A program made the translations under genes and the position numbers. From positions 1 to 6,623 of the forward strand of contig CAZKMM010000127.1 of the NCBI GenBank assembly GCA_964553915.1: a DNA stretch of 6,623 bases, written 5' to 3'. The DNA is from CAZKMM01 sp964553915 (GTDB lineage Bacteria > RBG-13-61-14 > DRUE01). Within the stretch, counting starts at the first letter, position 1. Every line of letters begins with the position of its first letter. This document shows positions 6,047-6,623 of this stretch, piece by piece. Below the pieces are notes generated by a model that worked only from the letters and a program-made list of their open reading frames with translations, did no database searches and had not been told where the DNA came from.

Positions 6047-6623
6047 TTGACCAAATCCACTCCGGGAATATCTGCAATAGGCTCAAAAAGAACCCTGCCA
6101 TTTTTCTGATAGCTTTTAATCAAGCTCTGTCCCCTAGGAGAAGTTATCCAGGCAATAAACCGCATAGCCAGTTGATAATGAGCATTTTTCCATTTGAAGG
6201 GATTTACCGCAATCACTGAATAAATATTTTCCAGCTCAGGCGACCCGCTGAAAACCGGCACCAGCCCGCTAATCCCTTTAATGCCATAAAAAGTCCCGGT
6301 ATCGCAGAGCGTGTATCCCTGCTTTTCCTGAGCAATTCGCAGGGTTTGTGCCATACCCTGCCCGGTCTCAAAGTAATTTTTTTCTGGCTTTCCACCAACC
6401 AAGCTCCATAAATAAAGCTCTTTTTGATGAGTGCCTGAACCATCACCACGACTGATAAAAGGCACGCCTGAGCGCTTGATGCGAACTAGCGCATCCTTTA
6501 GCGACTTTGCCTCTTTTACCTTTGCTGGGTCTGAGCTGGGTCCAACAATGATAAAATAATTCCTTGCAATTACCCTGCGGTTAACTCCGTATCCTTCTCG
6601 CAAAAATTCCTGCTCCAGCTTTT
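6043..6623 (-). CDS. tupA: Tungstate-type substrate-binding protein, C-terminal part
   Basis: The frame is open to the right edge of the window, so the start, the signal peptide and the first substrate-binding motif (TTTS in known TupA) are outside. The visible part has about 193 residues. A TTG at 6603 could be mistaken for a start, but the codons before it (LEQEF) continue the TupA-like match, which then runs EGYGVNRR...FIIVGPSSDPA. The ligand-site block FISRGDGSGTHQKELYLW, then FETGQGMAQTL and GYTLCDTGTFYG, are hallmarks of the TupA/ModA-like periplasmic-binding family. In this family the protein binds tungstate, often in preference to molybdate, outside the cytoplasmic membrane and hands it to TupB. 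It would be a lipoprotein in a Gram-positive or a periplasmic protein in a Gram-negative; the missing N-terminus would decide. Its TGA overlaps the tupB start. Confidence 0.92.
   Translation of the reverse strand, partial: KLEQEFLREGYGVNRRVIARNYFIIVGPSSDPAKVKEAKSLKDALVRIKRSGVPFISRGDGSGTHQKELYLWSLVGGKPEKNYFETGQGMAQTLRIAQEKQGYTLCDTGTFYGIKGISGLVPVFSGSPELENIYSVIAVNPFKWKNAHYQLAMRFIAWITSPRGQSLIKSYQKNGRVLFEPIADIPGVDLVK

Noticed and set aside
6213..6449. 78-codon minus-strand frame inside tupA
   Set aside because: It is the same strand but a different frame from the clearly conserved TupA sequence, with no family resemblance.
6601..6603. TTG at 6603 as the start of tupA
   Set aside because: Codons to its right remain open and continue the family match, and a TupA starting here would lack its signal peptide and first ligand-binding lobe.

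Overview
The window is mostly one densely packed minus-strand gene train joining oxyanion uptake to molybdenum/tungsten cofactor biosynthesis. In transcription order, from the right edge leftwards, it reads: tupA (3' part only), tupB, tupC (tungstate-type ABC importer), moeA, moaC, a stand-alone MOSC-domain gene, moaA and mog. All seven junctions are 20 bp or less: three overlap and three are 1 to 3 bp gaps. Only tupC-moeA has a real gap (20 bp), and it carries a strong Shine-Dalgarno. The promoter and any leader or riboswitch would lie to the right of the window.

How the genes work together: TupA captures the oxyanion outside the cell and TupBC imports it. MoaA and MoaC convert GTP to cyclic pyranopterin monophosphate. 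After molybdopterin synthase has acted (MoaD/MoaE, not in this window), Mog adenylylates molybdopterin and MoeA inserts the metal. The pairing with a Tup-type importer suggests tungsten as the metal, but this is an inference and molybdate is not excluded. The MOSC protein is of unknown role and lacks the cysteines I expect in its subgroup.

The left part is different. Directly after mog, and overlapping its last 50 bp in another frame, lies a 56-codon minus-strand remnant of a small nucleotidyltransferase (MNT-type). It has the intact metal-binding motif but no usual start codon and a truncated C-terminus. At about position 600-640 the sequence turns abruptly AT-rich and the coding strand switches. 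Positions 1-558 hold the 3' part of a plus-strand gene of unrecognised function. This looks like the edge of an acquired or rearranged segment.

Organism: the Shine-Dalgarno-led tight operon and Tup/Moa family types suggest a bacterium, probably an anaerobe using W- or Mo-enzymes. An archaeon is not strictly excluded, and I cannot name a phylum from this sequence.
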